58,812 nt of DNA from Bacillota bacterium (GTDB lineage Bacteria > Bacillota > JADQBR01): the NCBI GenBank assembly GCA_016278515.1, contig JADQBR010000040.1, positions 1-58,812 on the forward strand, in the 5' to 3' direction. The translations under genes were made by a program, and so were the position numbers. The notes beneath the pieces were generated by a model. The model searched no databases. It saw only the letters and a list, made by a program, of their open reading frames with translations, and was not told the origin of the DNA. Positions 18,128-27,020 of this stretch are shown here, one piece after another; positions within the stretch are counted from its first letter, which is position 1; each line of letters begins with the position of its first letter.

Positions 18128-19238
18128 AAAAGGGCGTATTGGTAATTACCAATTGTATTTAATAATATTGTTTATTATTTTACCGACGGCGATTCTTTCA
18201 GTGCCGGCTGTTACTACCGGTATTGCTAAACAAGACGGGTGGCTGGCCACGGTGCTCGCGTCAGGTTTCGGGATTGCCATGGCAGTATTGTACAGTATTT
18301 ACTTTATCAAGTTTCCTAACAAGAACCTGCTTGAAGTAGGAGAAATAGCCTTTGGAAAATGGATTGGCAGACTAATCGGTATCGCTTATATAACGTTTTT
18401 ATTACATTCTGGTGCTGCTATTATTCGGGAGTTTGGTGAGTTTTTGGTCACTGCTGTTATGCCCGATACTCCTTTATCCGTATTCATTATTAGTATCACT
18501 TTACTGTCTGCATGGGCCGTATATAACGGTCTTGAAGTAATAGGCCGGATGAGTGAATTCATATTTCCGCTTTTATCCGCAGCCACCTTAATAGTTATTA
18601 TCTTGGTAGTGGGGGAATTTGATTTAGCGCGTATGAAACCCATTCTGAGTGTCGACCTGAAGGTATTGATTGGTGCTTCATTGATACCTTCCAGCTGGCT
18701 GGGGGAAGCTGTTTTAGTTACTTTCTTAATTCCTTATGTATATCAAGCAAAAAAGCAGAGCTGGTTATGGATAATCGGTGCTGTTGTGACAGTAGGGGGT
18801 ATTCTCGTAATTATTACCTTGGCTACGATTTTAGTATTCGGCCATGCAGAAGCTGCACGGCTGACTTTTCCTACTTTTTCCCTAGCAAGAATAATAAGCA
18901 TAGGAGATATTATTGAACGAACAGAATCTTTAGTGATGGCAGTCTGGGTGGCAGGCGTTTTTTTGAAGATTACTCTTTGGTTTTATGTTTTAGTATTGGT
19001 AACGGCTCAAACATTTGGTTTGAGAAGCTATAAACCTTTAATTATACCTTACGCTTTTTGTCTTATTACACTCTCTTTTTGGTTATTCCGCAATATTATG
19101 GGCTTCTTCCAATTTATCAGCACCACCTTTCCAATCTGGGCACTGAATTTTGAAATGTTAATTCCTATTGCGGTTTTAACGGTGGCATTGGTAAGGAAAA
19201 GGGGGAAGAAAACAAGTGAAACGAAACAGGAGGCTTAG
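18120..19238 (+). CDS. GerB-family spore germinant receptor subunit B
   Basis: A 372-residue, about ten-helix membrane protein of the amino acid permease-related GerAB/GerKB family. The first helix ILFIILPTAILSVPAV and the GNYQLYLII lead-in are typical. In the receptor the B subunit forms the germinant-binding pocket. GGAGG-like AGGAAGGAG in the end of gerA serves as ribosome site. The end overlaps gerC by 23 bases. Confidence 0.93.
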   Translation: MLEKGRIGNYQLYLIILFIILPTAILSVPAVTTGIAKQDGWLATVLASGFGIAMAVLYSIYFIKFPNKNLLEVGEIAFGKWIGRLIGIAYITFLLHSGAAIIREFGEFLVTAVMPDTPLSVFIISITLLSAWAVYNGLEVIGRMSEFIFPLLSAATLIVIILVVGEFDLARMKPILSVDLKVLIGASLIPSSWLGEAVLVTFLIPYVYQAKKQSWLWIIGAVVTVGGILVIITLATILVFGHAEAARLTFPTFSLARIISIGDIIERTESLVMAVWVAGVFLKITLWFYVLVLVTAQTFGLRSYKPLIIPYAFCLITLSFWLFRNIMGFFQFISTTFPIWALNFEMLIPIAVLTVALVRKRGKKTSETKQEA

Positions 19239-20391
19239 TGGGTTTGTAATATTAATGGTGTTTTTGTCAACGACGGTAACAGGATGCTGGTCTAGAAATG
19301 AAATTGAAGACTTGGGTATTGTTTCTGCTGCCGCTCTTGATGCTGCACCCAACGATAAAGTACAGCTCAGTTTAATGATACTGCAGCCACCGGCCCTGGC
19401 CGGTGGGCAGGCGGGAGGCGGCGGAGGCGGGGCGGAAGAACCTGCAATTATAATTTCAGCTGAAGGGAATAACGTAGCCGAAGCTACTCGGAATATAGCA
19501 ACGATGCTGCCGCGAAAAATATTCTGGTCCCATAACAGGTTGATCCTAATTGGTGGGGATTTGGCCAAAAGAGGTTTGCATGATATGGATTATTTTTCCC
19601 GGGAGCGTCAAACTCGCTTAACCAGTTGGGTAATGGTTTCTTCGGGAAAGGCAGCAGACCTTCTTAAAGTGAAAACCTATATGGAGAAGACAGCGGCAGA
19701 GAGTCTGTCCCAGCTAAACCGCAGTCGGGTTTCTCTGCCGATTCAAGTTTACGAATTCTTATCGGCCCTGTCTACCGAGGGCGTTGGTCTGGTAGTACCC
19801 AGGGTAGATAAAACACCGTCTTTGGAAGCCGGAAAAGGAAAAGAAGAGGCTTTAAAATTAACAGGTACAGCTATTTTTAAGGAAAATAGGCTGGCTGGTT
19901 GGGCAAATATGAATGAAACTAGAGGCCTGCTTTGGCTGCGGGGCGAGATGGCTGGTGGTGTAATCACAATTAATGATCCCATACATGCTGAAGGATATAT
20001 TTCCGTCAAGATACGTGATGCCTCCCGGAAAGTGGCAGTTATAAGTGTAGACGAAGGCTTGGGAATTAGGGTGAAAATCACAACGGATGTGGATGTGGAA
20101 GAAGTACAGCAGAAATCCCAATTCGGTAATCCCCAGTACATAAAGGCAATTGAGGAAGCGGTTGCCAAAGAAATTTCTGATCGTTGTAATAAATCTCTGG
20201 CTTTAGCGAAGGAACTACGGGTGGATGCATTCTCGTTCGGCGCTGAAATCAGGGGCAATGTTCCGGATTATTGGGAGCAGGTGCATGATGAATGGGATGA
20301 TATCTTTCCGGAAATCCCCGTGGTCATAGAGGTTGAGGTTAACATAAGGCGGATGGGCTTGCGGAATAACACATTGGAACGAAAGGATTAA
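19216..20391 (+). CDS. GerC-family spore germination lipoprotein (subunit C)
   Basis: A 391-residue lipoprotein of the Ger(x)C family. The signal peptide ends in a lipobox TVTGC (Cys about residue 24), followed by WSRNEIEDLGIVSAAALDA, the hallmark N-terminus. A Gly-rich insert (GGQAGGGGGG, about residues 60-70) interrupts domain 1 and is a low-complexity oddity. It should sit on the outer face of the inner spore membrane with A and B. GTG start inside gerB. Confidence 0.94.
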   Translation: MKRNRRLSGFVILMVFLSTTVTGCWSRNEIEDLGIVSAAALDAAPNDKVQLSLMILQPPALAGGQAGGGGGGAEEPAIIISAEGNNVAEATRNIATMLPRKIFWSHNRLILIGGDLAKRGLHDMDYFSRERQTRLTSWVMVSSGKAADLLKVKTYMEKTAAESLSQLNRSRVSLPIQVYEFLSALSTEGVGLVVPRVDKTPSLEAGKGKEEALKLTGTAIFKENRLAGWANMNETRGLLWLRGEMAGGVITINDPIHAEGYISVKIRDASRKVAVISVDEGLGIRVKITTDVDVEEVQQKSQFGNPQYIKAIEEAVAKEISDRCNKSLALAKELRVDAFSFGAEIRGNVPDYWEQVHDEWDDIFPEIPVVIEVEVNIRRMGLRNNTLERKD

Positions 20392-20409
20392 AGAAGGTGA
20401 AGTAAGGTG

Positions 20410-20637
20410 ATGGTTTTTATAATGTTGACAACAGTTGGTCTAATAGCATGGTTGACTGCCTATCCTTTGTTCAAACAAAAACTGTATGGAGAGTTGATTG
20501 TAACTATGGGTATTACCATGCTGGCCTTAGCTATTTCCCTGATTCAATTATACGATCTTCCTATTATTAATCCTACTGATGTCTTGGGAATAATTTTTAA
20601 GCCGGTGGTCAGCTTTGTGGGGAATTTGTTAAAATAG
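20410..20637 (+). CDS. small two-helix membrane protein of the ger operon
   Basis: A 75-residue protein with two predicted membrane helices (FIMLTTVGLIAWLTAY and ELIVTMGITMLALAIS) and a short hydrophobic end. ATG 20410 is preferred over GTG 20407, after the GAAGTAAGG site. It follows gerC by only 18 bases. Small extra membrane proteins (D-type) accompany some germinant receptors and modulate them; that role here is inferred from position. Confidence 0.72.
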   Translation: MVFIMLTTVGLIAWLTAYPLFKQKLYGELIVTMGITMLALAISLIQLYDLPIINPTDVLGIIFKPVVSFVGNLLK

Positions 20638-20701
20638 TTGAGGGGTTAAAAGGATTGCGGTTGCTGGGCGTCGAAAAAGAGGATAACAGGAGGTGGGATT
20701 C

Positions 20702-21004
20702 ATGGCTTATAGCAGCAAACTGAAGGATCTCTTTATTGATGATTTGTTCCAAGCTATTATCCTTTTAGAAAATGAAGAAGAGTGTTACCGGTTTTTTGAA
20801 GATATATGTACCATTTCGGAACTAAAAGCCATAGCGCAGCGGCTACAGGTGGCTAAAATGCTGCGGGATAATCGTAAATATTCGGATATTGCAGAAGAGA
20901 CCGGAGCCAGTACTGCTACTATCAGCAGGGTTAAACGGTCCCTCAATTACGGCGCGGACGGTTATAACGTTATTCTAGACCGAATGGATAAAATAAAGCA
21001 GTAG
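20702..21004 (+). CDS. YerC/YecD-family TrpR-like DNA-binding protein
   Basis: A 100-residue helical protein of the TrpR-related YerC family. The helix-turn-helix is ELKAIAQRLQVAKMLRDN...YSDIAEETGASTATISRVKRSL. AGGAGG (20688-20693) lies 8 bases before ATG 20702; the upstream in-frame GTG overlaps the site and is rejected. The family is widespread in Firmicutes and next to his or pcrA genes, but its ligand is not established. Here it lies just before the histidine operon, which could hint at a link. Confidence 0.88.
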   Translation: MAYSSKLKDLFIDDLFQAIILLENEEECYRFFEDICTISELKAIAQRLQVAKMLRDNRKYSDIAEETGASTATISRVKRSLNYGADGYNVILDRMDKIKQ

Positions 21005-21010
21005 ACTATT

Positions 21011-21035
21011 GGCGGCGGATACTACCGCCTTTTTT
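21011..21035 (+). terminator. intrinsic terminator
   Basis: GGCGG (21011-21015) pairs with CCGCC (21025-21029), followed by TTTTTT. The dispersed hairpin repeat begins two bases later. Confidence 0.8.
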
Positions 21036-21036
21036 A

Positions 21037-21128
21037 TACTATCAGAAAGTATAACTTTCTGATTAGTATAAATGCAACTAAGGCTTTAACCAGCGACTAA
21101 AGACTTGGCGAAAGCCAAGTTTTATTAA
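21037..21128 (+). repeat. dispersed ~92-bp palindromic repeat, copy A
   Basis: This intergenic element is nearly identical to 38820-38911 and partly to 29527-29598. It holds the hairpin CAGAAAGT-ATA-ACTTTCTG and, at the end, ACTTGGC-GAAA-GCCAAGT followed by TTTT. It starts directly after the T-run of a terminator, as copy B does. Confidence 0.82.
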
Positions 21129-21170
21129 ATTTAGTAGAAATTTTTCTCGCGGTAAATATAAAAAAAGACA

Positions 21171-21199
21171 TTGACCGCAAACTTCCTTTATGATAGCAT
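21171..21199 (+). promoter_or_regulatory. candidate promoter of the his operon
   Basis: TTGACC (21171-21176) and TAGCAT (21194-21199) at 17-base spacing lie 40 bases before hisZ. The -10 match is modest. No T-box or other leader structure is seen. Confidence 0.42.
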
Positions 21200-21238
21200 T
21201 GTATTAACCTATTAACGAACTAAAGCGGGGTGAGATAA

Positions 21239-22396
21239 TTGAACGGTTTATATGAAGTGCCGCATGGGGTAAAAGACCTGCTTCCAGACCAAGCAAAGTG
21301 GAAGCGAGAGATGGAAAATAAACTGGCGGATTTGTTCGCGTTGTGGGGTTATCAGGAGGTATTAACACCTACGTTTGAGTATTATAAGGCCCTAACTGAT
21401 CGGGACAGCGGTTTAAATGAAGATATGCTTTATAAGTTTATTGACCGCAATGGAAAAGTTTTATCATTAAGGCCGGATATGACTACACCTATTGCCAGAA
21501 TGGTGTCCAGTAGGATGAGGGAAGCTACTTTGCCATTGAGATTATTCTACCTGGCAAATGTTTTTCGCTACGAAAAGACCCATACGGGCCGCCAACGAGA
21601 ATTCTTTCAAGCAGGAGTCGAATTGATGGGAGCATCCGGGCCAAAAGCAGATGCTGAAGTGCTAAGTATGGCTATTTTTGCCCTGGAAGAACTGGGGGTA
21701 AAAAACTTTCGCATTGGAATCGGGCAAGTAGAAGTTACAAAAGCTTTGCTGGGAACCTTGGACCAGGCCGTTGGCTTTGCAGTGAAACAGGCTATTGCAA
21801 GAAAGGATTTTGTGGAGCTGGAAGCACTGCTGACCGATAAACTATCTGTTAAGGAACGAGACGTATTGATGGAAATGGCTATGTCCCGGGGCGACATTAC
21901 TGACTTGGAGCAGTTGATGAACCTGGTAGAGAATACGAAGGCCCGGGATGCATTAAGTGACCTGGTAGAGGTTTTTCGCATATTGAACTATCAAGGTCTG
22001 TCTCAAAAGGTGTTCTTTGATTTAGGGATATTCCGGGATCTTAACTACTATACAGGGATAGTATTTGAGGGTTACGTGCAGGAATTAGGATTTCCAATTT
22101 GTGGTGGCGGACGGTATGATAATTTATTGGAAGGCTTTGGATATCCTCTGCCGGCAACGGGTTTCGCTTTGGGAATTGAAAGAATAATGCTGGCCTCAAA
22201 ACAACCCCAAGCAGATTCCGGCAAAGGATATTTCTTGGCGGGAGATTACACGAACATACTTGACAGAGCACAAAGTTTGCGCGCCCAAGGACACATAGTT
22301 CGGGTTGCTCTGGAATCCTTAACACGGGAACAGGCCGAAGAGCGGGCTGCGGCCCAAGGACTGTCTCTCATCTATGGGGGGGATAACGTTGAATAA
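21239..22396 (+). CDS. hisZ: HisZ, regulatory subunit of ATP phosphoribosyltransferase
   Basis: A 385-residue histidyl-tRNA synthetase paralogue that pairs with short-form HisG and confers activity and histidine feedback. The N-terminus LYEVPHGVKDLLPDQA, the class II motif 2 region YRYEKTHTGRQREFFQAG-like sequence and the C-terminal GGGRYDNLLEGFG are present; the anticodon-binding domain of true HisRS is missing. It starts with TTG after GGGGTGA. The end overlaps hisG by 8 bases, forming a stoichiometric pair. Confidence 0.95.
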   Translation: MNGLYEVPHGVKDLLPDQAKWKREMENKLADLFALWGYQEVLTPTFEYYKALTDRDSGLNEDMLYKFIDRNGKVLSLRPDMTTPIARMVSSRMREATLPLRLFYLANVFRYEKTHTGRQREFFQAGVELMGASGPKADAEVLSMAIFALEELGVKNFRIGIGQVEVTKALLGTLDQAVGFAVKQAIARKDFVELEALLTDKLSVKERDVLMEMAMSRGDITDLEQLMNLVENTKARDALSDLVEVFRILNYQGLSQKVFFDLGIFRDLNYYTGIVFEGYVQELGFPICGGGRYDNLLEGFGYPLPATGFALGIERIMLASKQPQADSGKGYFLAGDYTNILDRAQSLRAQGHIVRVALESLTREQAEERAAAQGLSLIYGGDNVE

Positions 22397-23057
22397 AGAT
22401 TGGTTAACTATTGCCCTGCCCAAAGGTAAGCTGGGGGAACAGGCTCTGGAATTGGTACAAAAAACTCAATTTGCCGTTGACATGAAATTAAACTCAAGAA
22501 AGTTATATTGGGAGTTTCCGGATAAAAAGCTGCGATTTTTGGTTTGTCGACCGACAGATATTCCTGTCTATGTCGATTATGGTGCAGCCGATTTAGGTAT
22601 AGTTGGCAAAGATACGATTGTGGAAGCAGACGCAAATGTTTTTGAGTTGGTGGATTTAAAGTTTGGCGGCTGTAAATTTGTGGTGGCTGTTCCTAAGGAA
22701 AGGCTGGACATTGCTGGTGAATACAATCTTGACAAGCTGAATTTAGGCAGGATAGCAAGTAAGTTTCCCAATGTAGCACGGAAGTTTTTTCAGGAAGCAG
22801 GCTTGCAGGTAGAAGTAATAAAACTGCATGGCAATATAGAGCTGGCGCCGAAAGTAGGCCTGGCTGATGCTATTGTGGATATAGTGTCTACAGGAAAAAC
22901 TCTTAAAGAGAACGAGTTGATTGCGGTAGATGATATTTTTTATGCGACTGCTCGTTTAATCGCTAATAGGGTTAGTTACCGCATGAAGAACTCAACAATC
23001 AAATCTATTATGACAGAATTAAAAGAGGCAGTACAGCGGGGTGAGATAAATGATTAG
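22389..23057 (+). CDS. hisG: HisG, ATP phosphoribosyltransferase (short form)
   Basis: The first committed enzyme of histidine synthesis, joining ATP and PRPP. The short form (about 222 residues) lacks the C-terminal regulatory domain and depends on HisZ. Motifs are LTIALPKGKL, CRPTDIPVYVDYGAADLGIVG and the PRPP loop AIVDIVSTGKTLKEN. TTG 22389 follows a GGGGGG site. ATG 22374, 15 bases earlier, is an alternative in the same frame. Overlaps hisD by 8 bases. Confidence 0.94.
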   Translation: MNKDWLTIALPKGKLGEQALELVQKTQFAVDMKLNSRKLYWEFPDKKLRFLVCRPTDIPVYVDYGAADLGIVGKDTIVEADANVFELVDLKFGGCKFVVAVPKERLDIAGEYNLDKLNLGRIASKFPNVARKFFQEAGLQVEVIKLHGNIELAPKVGLADAIVDIVSTGKTLKENELIAVDDIFYATARLIANRVSYRMKNSTIKSIMTELKEAVQRGEIND

Positions 23058-24330
23058 AATATTTTCCGATCCCTCGGAGTTTAAAAAATTTATGCAACCC
23101 CAGAGTACTGCAGCTTTTGAGGCAGAGGAGACAGTTAGAAAAATTATTAGTAAGCTGAGGGCGGCAGGCGATGAAGGATTACTGGAATTGCGTCAGCGTT
23201 ACGATGGAGTCTCCAATGACGTTCCTATTAAAGTAACCGCATTAGAAGTGGACCGGGCCTATAAAGAGATAGATGACGAATTCTTACAGGCTTTAAAACA
23301 GGCAAAGGAAAATATTACTGTCTATCACAAACAGCAGGTCAGACATTCATGGTTTATGGATACAAAGACCGGTTCTAAATTGGGACAGTTGGTTCGCCCT
23401 TTGGCGCGGGTTGGGATATATGTGCCCGGGGGAACAGCGGCATATCCTTCATCTGTCTTAATGAATGCCATTCCCGCTAAGGTTGCTGGCGTGCAGGAAA
23501 TAGCAATGGTTACTCCGCCAAACAAAGAGGGTAATATCCCTGCGCCTACGCTGGTAGCTGCAGCTGAGTTGGGCATTACGGAAGTTTACAGAGTGGGTGG
23601 CGCCCAGGCCATAGCTGCGTTGGCCTATGGTACGAAGACAATAAATAAGGTAGAAAAAATCAGCGGGCCTGGAAACATTTATGTTACACTGGCAAAGAAG
23701 CTAGTTTATGGTCAGGTGGATATTGACATGCTGGCAGGGCCCAGCGAAATTTTGATTGTAGCAGATAAAACCGCCAACCCGCGATTTATTGCTGCGGATT
23801 TATTATCTCAAGCAGAGCATGATGCGCTGTCTCGTTCCATACTGATTACGGACGATTTACTGCTGGCGCAAGAGGTACAGCAGGGAGTGGAGGAACAGCT
23901 TGAGCAATTAAGCCGAAAGGAAATTGCTCGAACAGCCATAGATAATAATGGGTTAATACTTGTAGAGAATGACTGGGAAGAGATATGGCGGTTGGTTAAT
24001 CAAATTGCTCCCGAACACTTGGAACTGCATTTGAATAAAGCCTGGGAGGCTTTGAATTATGTCAGGAATGCCGGGGCAGTTTTTCTTGGCCCATACTCAC
24101 CTGAACCGCTGGGGGATTACTTGGCTGGGCCTAATCATATTCTACCTACCGGTGGTACCGCAAAGTTCTATTCACCGTTGGGAGTGGACAGCTTTATCAA
24201 GCGCTCAAGTGTCATCGCTTATTCAGAACAAGATTTCTATAATGAGGCTTCAAATATTGTGTCACTGGCTGAGGTGGAAGGTTTGGACGCTCATGCAAGA
24301 GCGGTGAAAGTACGACTGGAGGGGAAATAG
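23050..24330 (+). CDS. hisD: HisD, histidinol dehydrogenase
   Basis: A zinc- and NAD-dependent enzyme oxidising histidinol to histidine in two steps. The 426-residue protein shows PGGTAAYPSSVLMNAIPAKVAGV, GGAQAIAALAYG, GPGNIYVTLAKK, LAGPSEILIVAD, QAEHDALS and the C-terminal GPNHILPTGGTAKF with zinc-binding His. ATG overlaps the hisG end. Followed by hisB after 3 bases. Confidence 0.97.
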   Translation: MIRIFSDPSEFKKFMQPQSTAAFEAEETVRKIISKLRAAGDEGLLELRQRYDGVSNDVPIKVTALEVDRAYKEIDDEFLQALKQAKENITVYHKQQVRHSWFMDTKTGSKLGQLVRPLARVGIYVPGGTAAYPSSVLMNAIPAKVAGVQEIAMVTPPNKEGNIPAPTLVAAAELGITEVYRVGGAQAIAALAYGTKTINKVEKISGPGNIYVTLAKKLVYGQVDIDMLAGPSEILIVADKTANPRFIAADLLSQAEHDALSRSILITDDLLLAQEVQQGVEEQLEQLSRKEIARTAIDNNGLILVENDWEEIWRLVNQIAPEHLELHLNKAWEALNYVRNAGAVFLGPYSPEPLGDYLAGPNHILPTGGTAKFYSPLGVDSFIKRSSVIAYSEQDFYNEASNIVSLAEVEGLDAHARAVKVRLEGK

Positions 24331-24333
24331 TTT

Positions 24334-24918
24334 ATGCGTTCCGCATTAATAGAAAGAAAGACCAACGAGACAAATATTAAACTGGCATTGGAATTGGACG
24401 GGCAGGGAAAAATAAGTGGCACCAGCGGCATCGGCTTCTTTGACCACATGTTAACTGCCCTTTGCAAGCATGCACATTTCAGCCTTCAGGTGGAAGTTTC
24501 AGGGGATCTAGTCGTTGACGGCCATCATACGGTTGAGGACCTAGGTTTATGCTTAGGACAGGCCTTCCATGAAGCATTGGGAGATAAAATCAACATCCGG
24601 CGTTTTGGTACGGCATTGATACCGATGGACGAGTCGTTAGCCCAGGCAGTGATAGATATTAGCGGGCGGCCCTTTTTGCATTTTGACGCTTCTTTGGCTG
24701 CTGGGATGCTGGGGACTTTTGATTTAGAATTGGTGGAAGAGTTTTTTAGAGCGTTTAGTAATGAAGCTAAATTAACTCTTCATTTACGTTTGCTGTACGG
24801 TTCCAACAGTCACCATAAAGTAGAAGCCTTATTCAAAGCTGCAGCTAGAGCGTTGGCTGAGGCGGTCTCTATCGATGAAAAAGAAACCGGCGTACCTTCA
24901 TCCAAAGGGGTGCTCTAG
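24334..24918 (+). CDS. hisB: HisB, imidazoleglycerol-phosphate dehydratase
   Basis: Monofunctional IGPD of 194 residues, with FFDHMLTALCKHA, the manganese-binding GHHTVEDLGLCLGQA and GSNSHHKVEALFKA. It lacks the phosphatase domain of the enterobacterial fusion. The GGAGGGGAAATAG before the ATG lies in the end of hisD. Note that hisC, often between hisD and hisB in Firmicutes, is not here. Confidence 0.97.
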   Translation: MRSALIERKTNETNIKLALELDGQGKISGTSGIGFFDHMLTALCKHAHFSLQVEVSGDLVVDGHHTVEDLGLCLGQAFHEALGDKINIRRFGTALIPMDESLAQAVIDISGRPFLHFDASLAAGMLGTFDLELVEEFFRAFSNEAKLTLHLRLLYGSNSHHKVEALFKAAARALAEAVSIDEKETGVPSSKGVL

Positions 24919-25536
24919 ATGAGTGACAGTATTGCAATTATAGACTATGGGGTGGGCAACCTGCGCAGCGTGCAGAAGGGCCTGGAAAAGGTAGGATTAA
25001 AAGCGGCTGTTATCAGCGAGCCTGATGATCTTTATGGTGCATCAGGGGTAATACTGCCAGGGGTAGGTGCATTTGCTGACGCCATGGTAAATTTAAAGAA
25101 CCGGGGTTTCTTACCGGCAATAAAAGATGTGGTTGCCAAGGAAATCCCGTTATTAGGAATTTGCCTTGGCATGCAGCTGTTATTTTCCGAAAGTGAGGAA
25201 AATGGCCTTTATCAAGGATTGAATTTGCTGCAGGGTAGGGTAGTTCGGCTGCCCAAGGGTTTGAAAGTGCCCCACATGGGCTGGAATCAATTAGAAAGCA
25301 TCACTCCCCATCCCTTAATGGAGGGAATAAAGAAAGGGGACTACTTTTATTTCGTCCATTCTTACTATGCAATGCCTAAGGAAGAAAATGTCGTCATTGC
25401 CTCTACTGATTACGGACAAATGCTACCAGCTGTTGTAGGCAGCAAAAACATATTTGGGATTCAGTTTCACCCGGAAAAAAGTAGTGATTTGGGTCTAAAG
25501 ATATTAAAAAACTTTGGGGAGTTGATTGTATGTTAG
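24919..25536 (+). CDS. hisH: HisH, glutaminase subunit of IGP synthase
   Basis: A class I glutamine amidotransferase that delivers ammonia to HisF. It shows IIDYGVGNLRSVQKGLEKVG, the oxyanion PGVGAFADAM, the nucleophile elbow GICLGMQLLFSES with Cys and FGIQFHPEKSS with the catalytic His/Glu. Length 205 residues. It starts on the base after the hisB stop and overlaps hisA by 7 bases. Confidence 0.97.
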   Translation: MSDSIAIIDYGVGNLRSVQKGLEKVGLKAAVISEPDDLYGASGVILPGVGAFADAMVNLKNRGFLPAIKDVVAKEIPLLGICLGMQLLFSESEENGLYQGLNLLQGRVVRLPKGLKVPHMGWNQLESITPHPLMEGIKKGDYFYFVHSYYAMPKEENVVIASTDYGQMLPAVVGSKNIFGIQFHPEKSSDLGLKILKNFGELIVC

Positions 25537-26258
25537 TCATTCCTGCTATAGATATTCGGGAAGGTCGCTGTGTAAGATTGCTGCAAGGCCGGTTGGAAGA
25601 CGAAACTGTGTACTCAGACAGCCCTGTTGCCATGGCCCATTCCTGGCAGGACCAGGGAGCGAAATATCTGCATTTAGTAGATTTGGACGGAGCCTTTGCC
25701 GGCAAGCCCAAAAACTTGGATGCGGTAAAAGAGATAATCAATGTGATAAACATTCCTGCACAACTAGGTGGGGGTATTCGCGATTTGAAAACCATTGAAC
25801 GGTTTTTGGACATAGGGATAGACAGGGTAATACTAGGTACGGTTGCTATTAATAACCCTGGGTTAGTAGGCGAAGCATGTGAAGAGTTTGGTCCTGAAAG
25901 AATTGTAGTCGGGATTGACAGCAAAGATGGTAACGTGGCTGTAGAAGGTTGGGCGGCCACGGTAGAAAAGAAGGTTGAACAACTGGCTGCTGAGATGGTG
26001 GACCAAGGCGTGGAGAGAATAGTCTATACTAATACCAGTTTGGATGGCACGCTTTCGGGGGTAGATGTGGAAGCAACTGCTCAACTAGCAAAAAGTAGCG
26101 GCTTAAAGGTGATTGCATCGGGAGGGGTATCATCCGTCGCCGATATCATAAGGTTAAAAGAAACCGGAATTACTCAAATTGAGGGAGTGATTTTGGGTAA
26201 AGCACTATACAGCGAGGCCATAACACTGGAAGAAGCCTTGGCGGCTGCGGAGGGATAA
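25530..26258 (+). CDS. hisA: HisA, ProFAR isomerase
   Basis: A (beta-alpha)8-barrel isomerase of 242 residues, converting ProFAR to PRFAR. It starts VIPAIDIREGRCVRL with the catalytic Asp and has the phosphate-binding GGGIRDLKTIE and ASGGVSSVADI loops. The second acid (Asp in VYTNTSLDGTLSG) is present. Overlaps hisH. Confidence 0.97.
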   Translation: MLVIPAIDIREGRCVRLLQGRLEDETVYSDSPVAMAHSWQDQGAKYLHLVDLDGAFAGKPKNLDAVKEIINVINIPAQLGGGIRDLKTIERFLDIGIDRVILGTVAINNPGLVGEACEEFGPERIVVGIDSKDGNVAVEGWAATVEKKVEQLAAEMVDQGVERIVYTNTSLDGTLSGVDVEATAQLAKSSGLKVIASGGVSSVADIIRLKETGITQIEGVILGKALYSEAITLEEALAAAEG

Positions 26259-26261
26259 AGA

Positions 26262-27020
26262 ATGCTATGTAAACGAGTTATACCATGTTTAGATGTTGAC
26301 CAGGGACGAGTAGTAAAAGGCACAAACTTTGTTAATTTACGGGACGCCGGTGACCCGGTGGAATTGGCACGGAATTACGATCTAGAAGGTGCAGATGAAC
26401 TGATATTTCTGGATATTACTGCTTCGCATGAAAAGAGAAATATTATGGAAAGAGTGGTCCGGCGTACAGCAGAAGAGGTATTTATACCATTTACTGTCGG
26501 CGGAGGGTTACGGTCGCTGGATGATATTAGAGGTATCTTGGCAGCGGGTGCTGATAAAGTATCGTTAAATACTGCTGCGGTAAATGATCCTGATCTTATT
26601 AAAACCAGCTCCAGACGGTTTGGCAGTCAATGTATAGTTGTTGCTGTGGATGCCAGACGAAAAGACGACGAGTCTTGGGAAGTATTTATTCATGGCGGCA
26701 GGACAGCAACGGGCATGGATGTTCTGGATTGGGTGAAAAAAGTGGAAAGTCTTGGCGCAGGGGAAATTCTGCTGACTAGTATGGATAAGGACGGTACAAA
26801 AGATGGTTTTGATACCGAATTAACAAAGGCTGTCAGCGAAGCAGTTTCAATTCCGGTCATTGCATCAGGCGGTGCCGGTAATTTAGAACACTTAGCCGAT
26901 GGTATTATTAAGGGAAAAGCCGATGCTGTACTGGCGGCCTCAATTTTTCACTTTAAAGAATACTCCATAGCGGAGGCTAAAGAATATCTGGATGCAAAAG
27001 GGGTGGCTGTAAGATGTTAG
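26262..27020 (+). CDS. hisF: HisF, cyclase subunit of IGP synthase
   Basis: The barrel partner of HisH, producing IGP and AICAR; AICAR feeds directly into PurH of the pur operon in this window. Residues [18 protein letters not shown] (catalytic Asp), [24 protein letters not shown] and [11 protein letters not shown] are the family set. Length 252 residues. The end overlaps hisIE by 7 bases. Confidence 0.97.
   Translation: MLCKRVIPCLDVDQGRVVKGTNFVNLRDAGDPVELARNYDLEGADELIFLDITASHEKRNIMERVVRRTAEEVFIPFTVGGGLRSLDDIRGILAAGADKVSLNTAAVNDPDLIKTSSRRFGSQCIVVAVDARRKDDESWEVFIHGGRTATGMDVLDWVKKVESLGAGEILLTSMDKDGTKDGFDTELTKAVSEAVSIPVIASGGAGNLEHLADGIIKGKADAVLAASIFHFKEYSIAEAKEYLDAKGVAVRC

Noticed and set aside
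20640-21238. T-box or his-leader attenuator before hisZ
   Set aside because: No T-box sequence, no His-rich leader peptide and no terminator between the promoter candidate and hisZ; the hairpins belong to the yerC terminator and the dispersed repeat.
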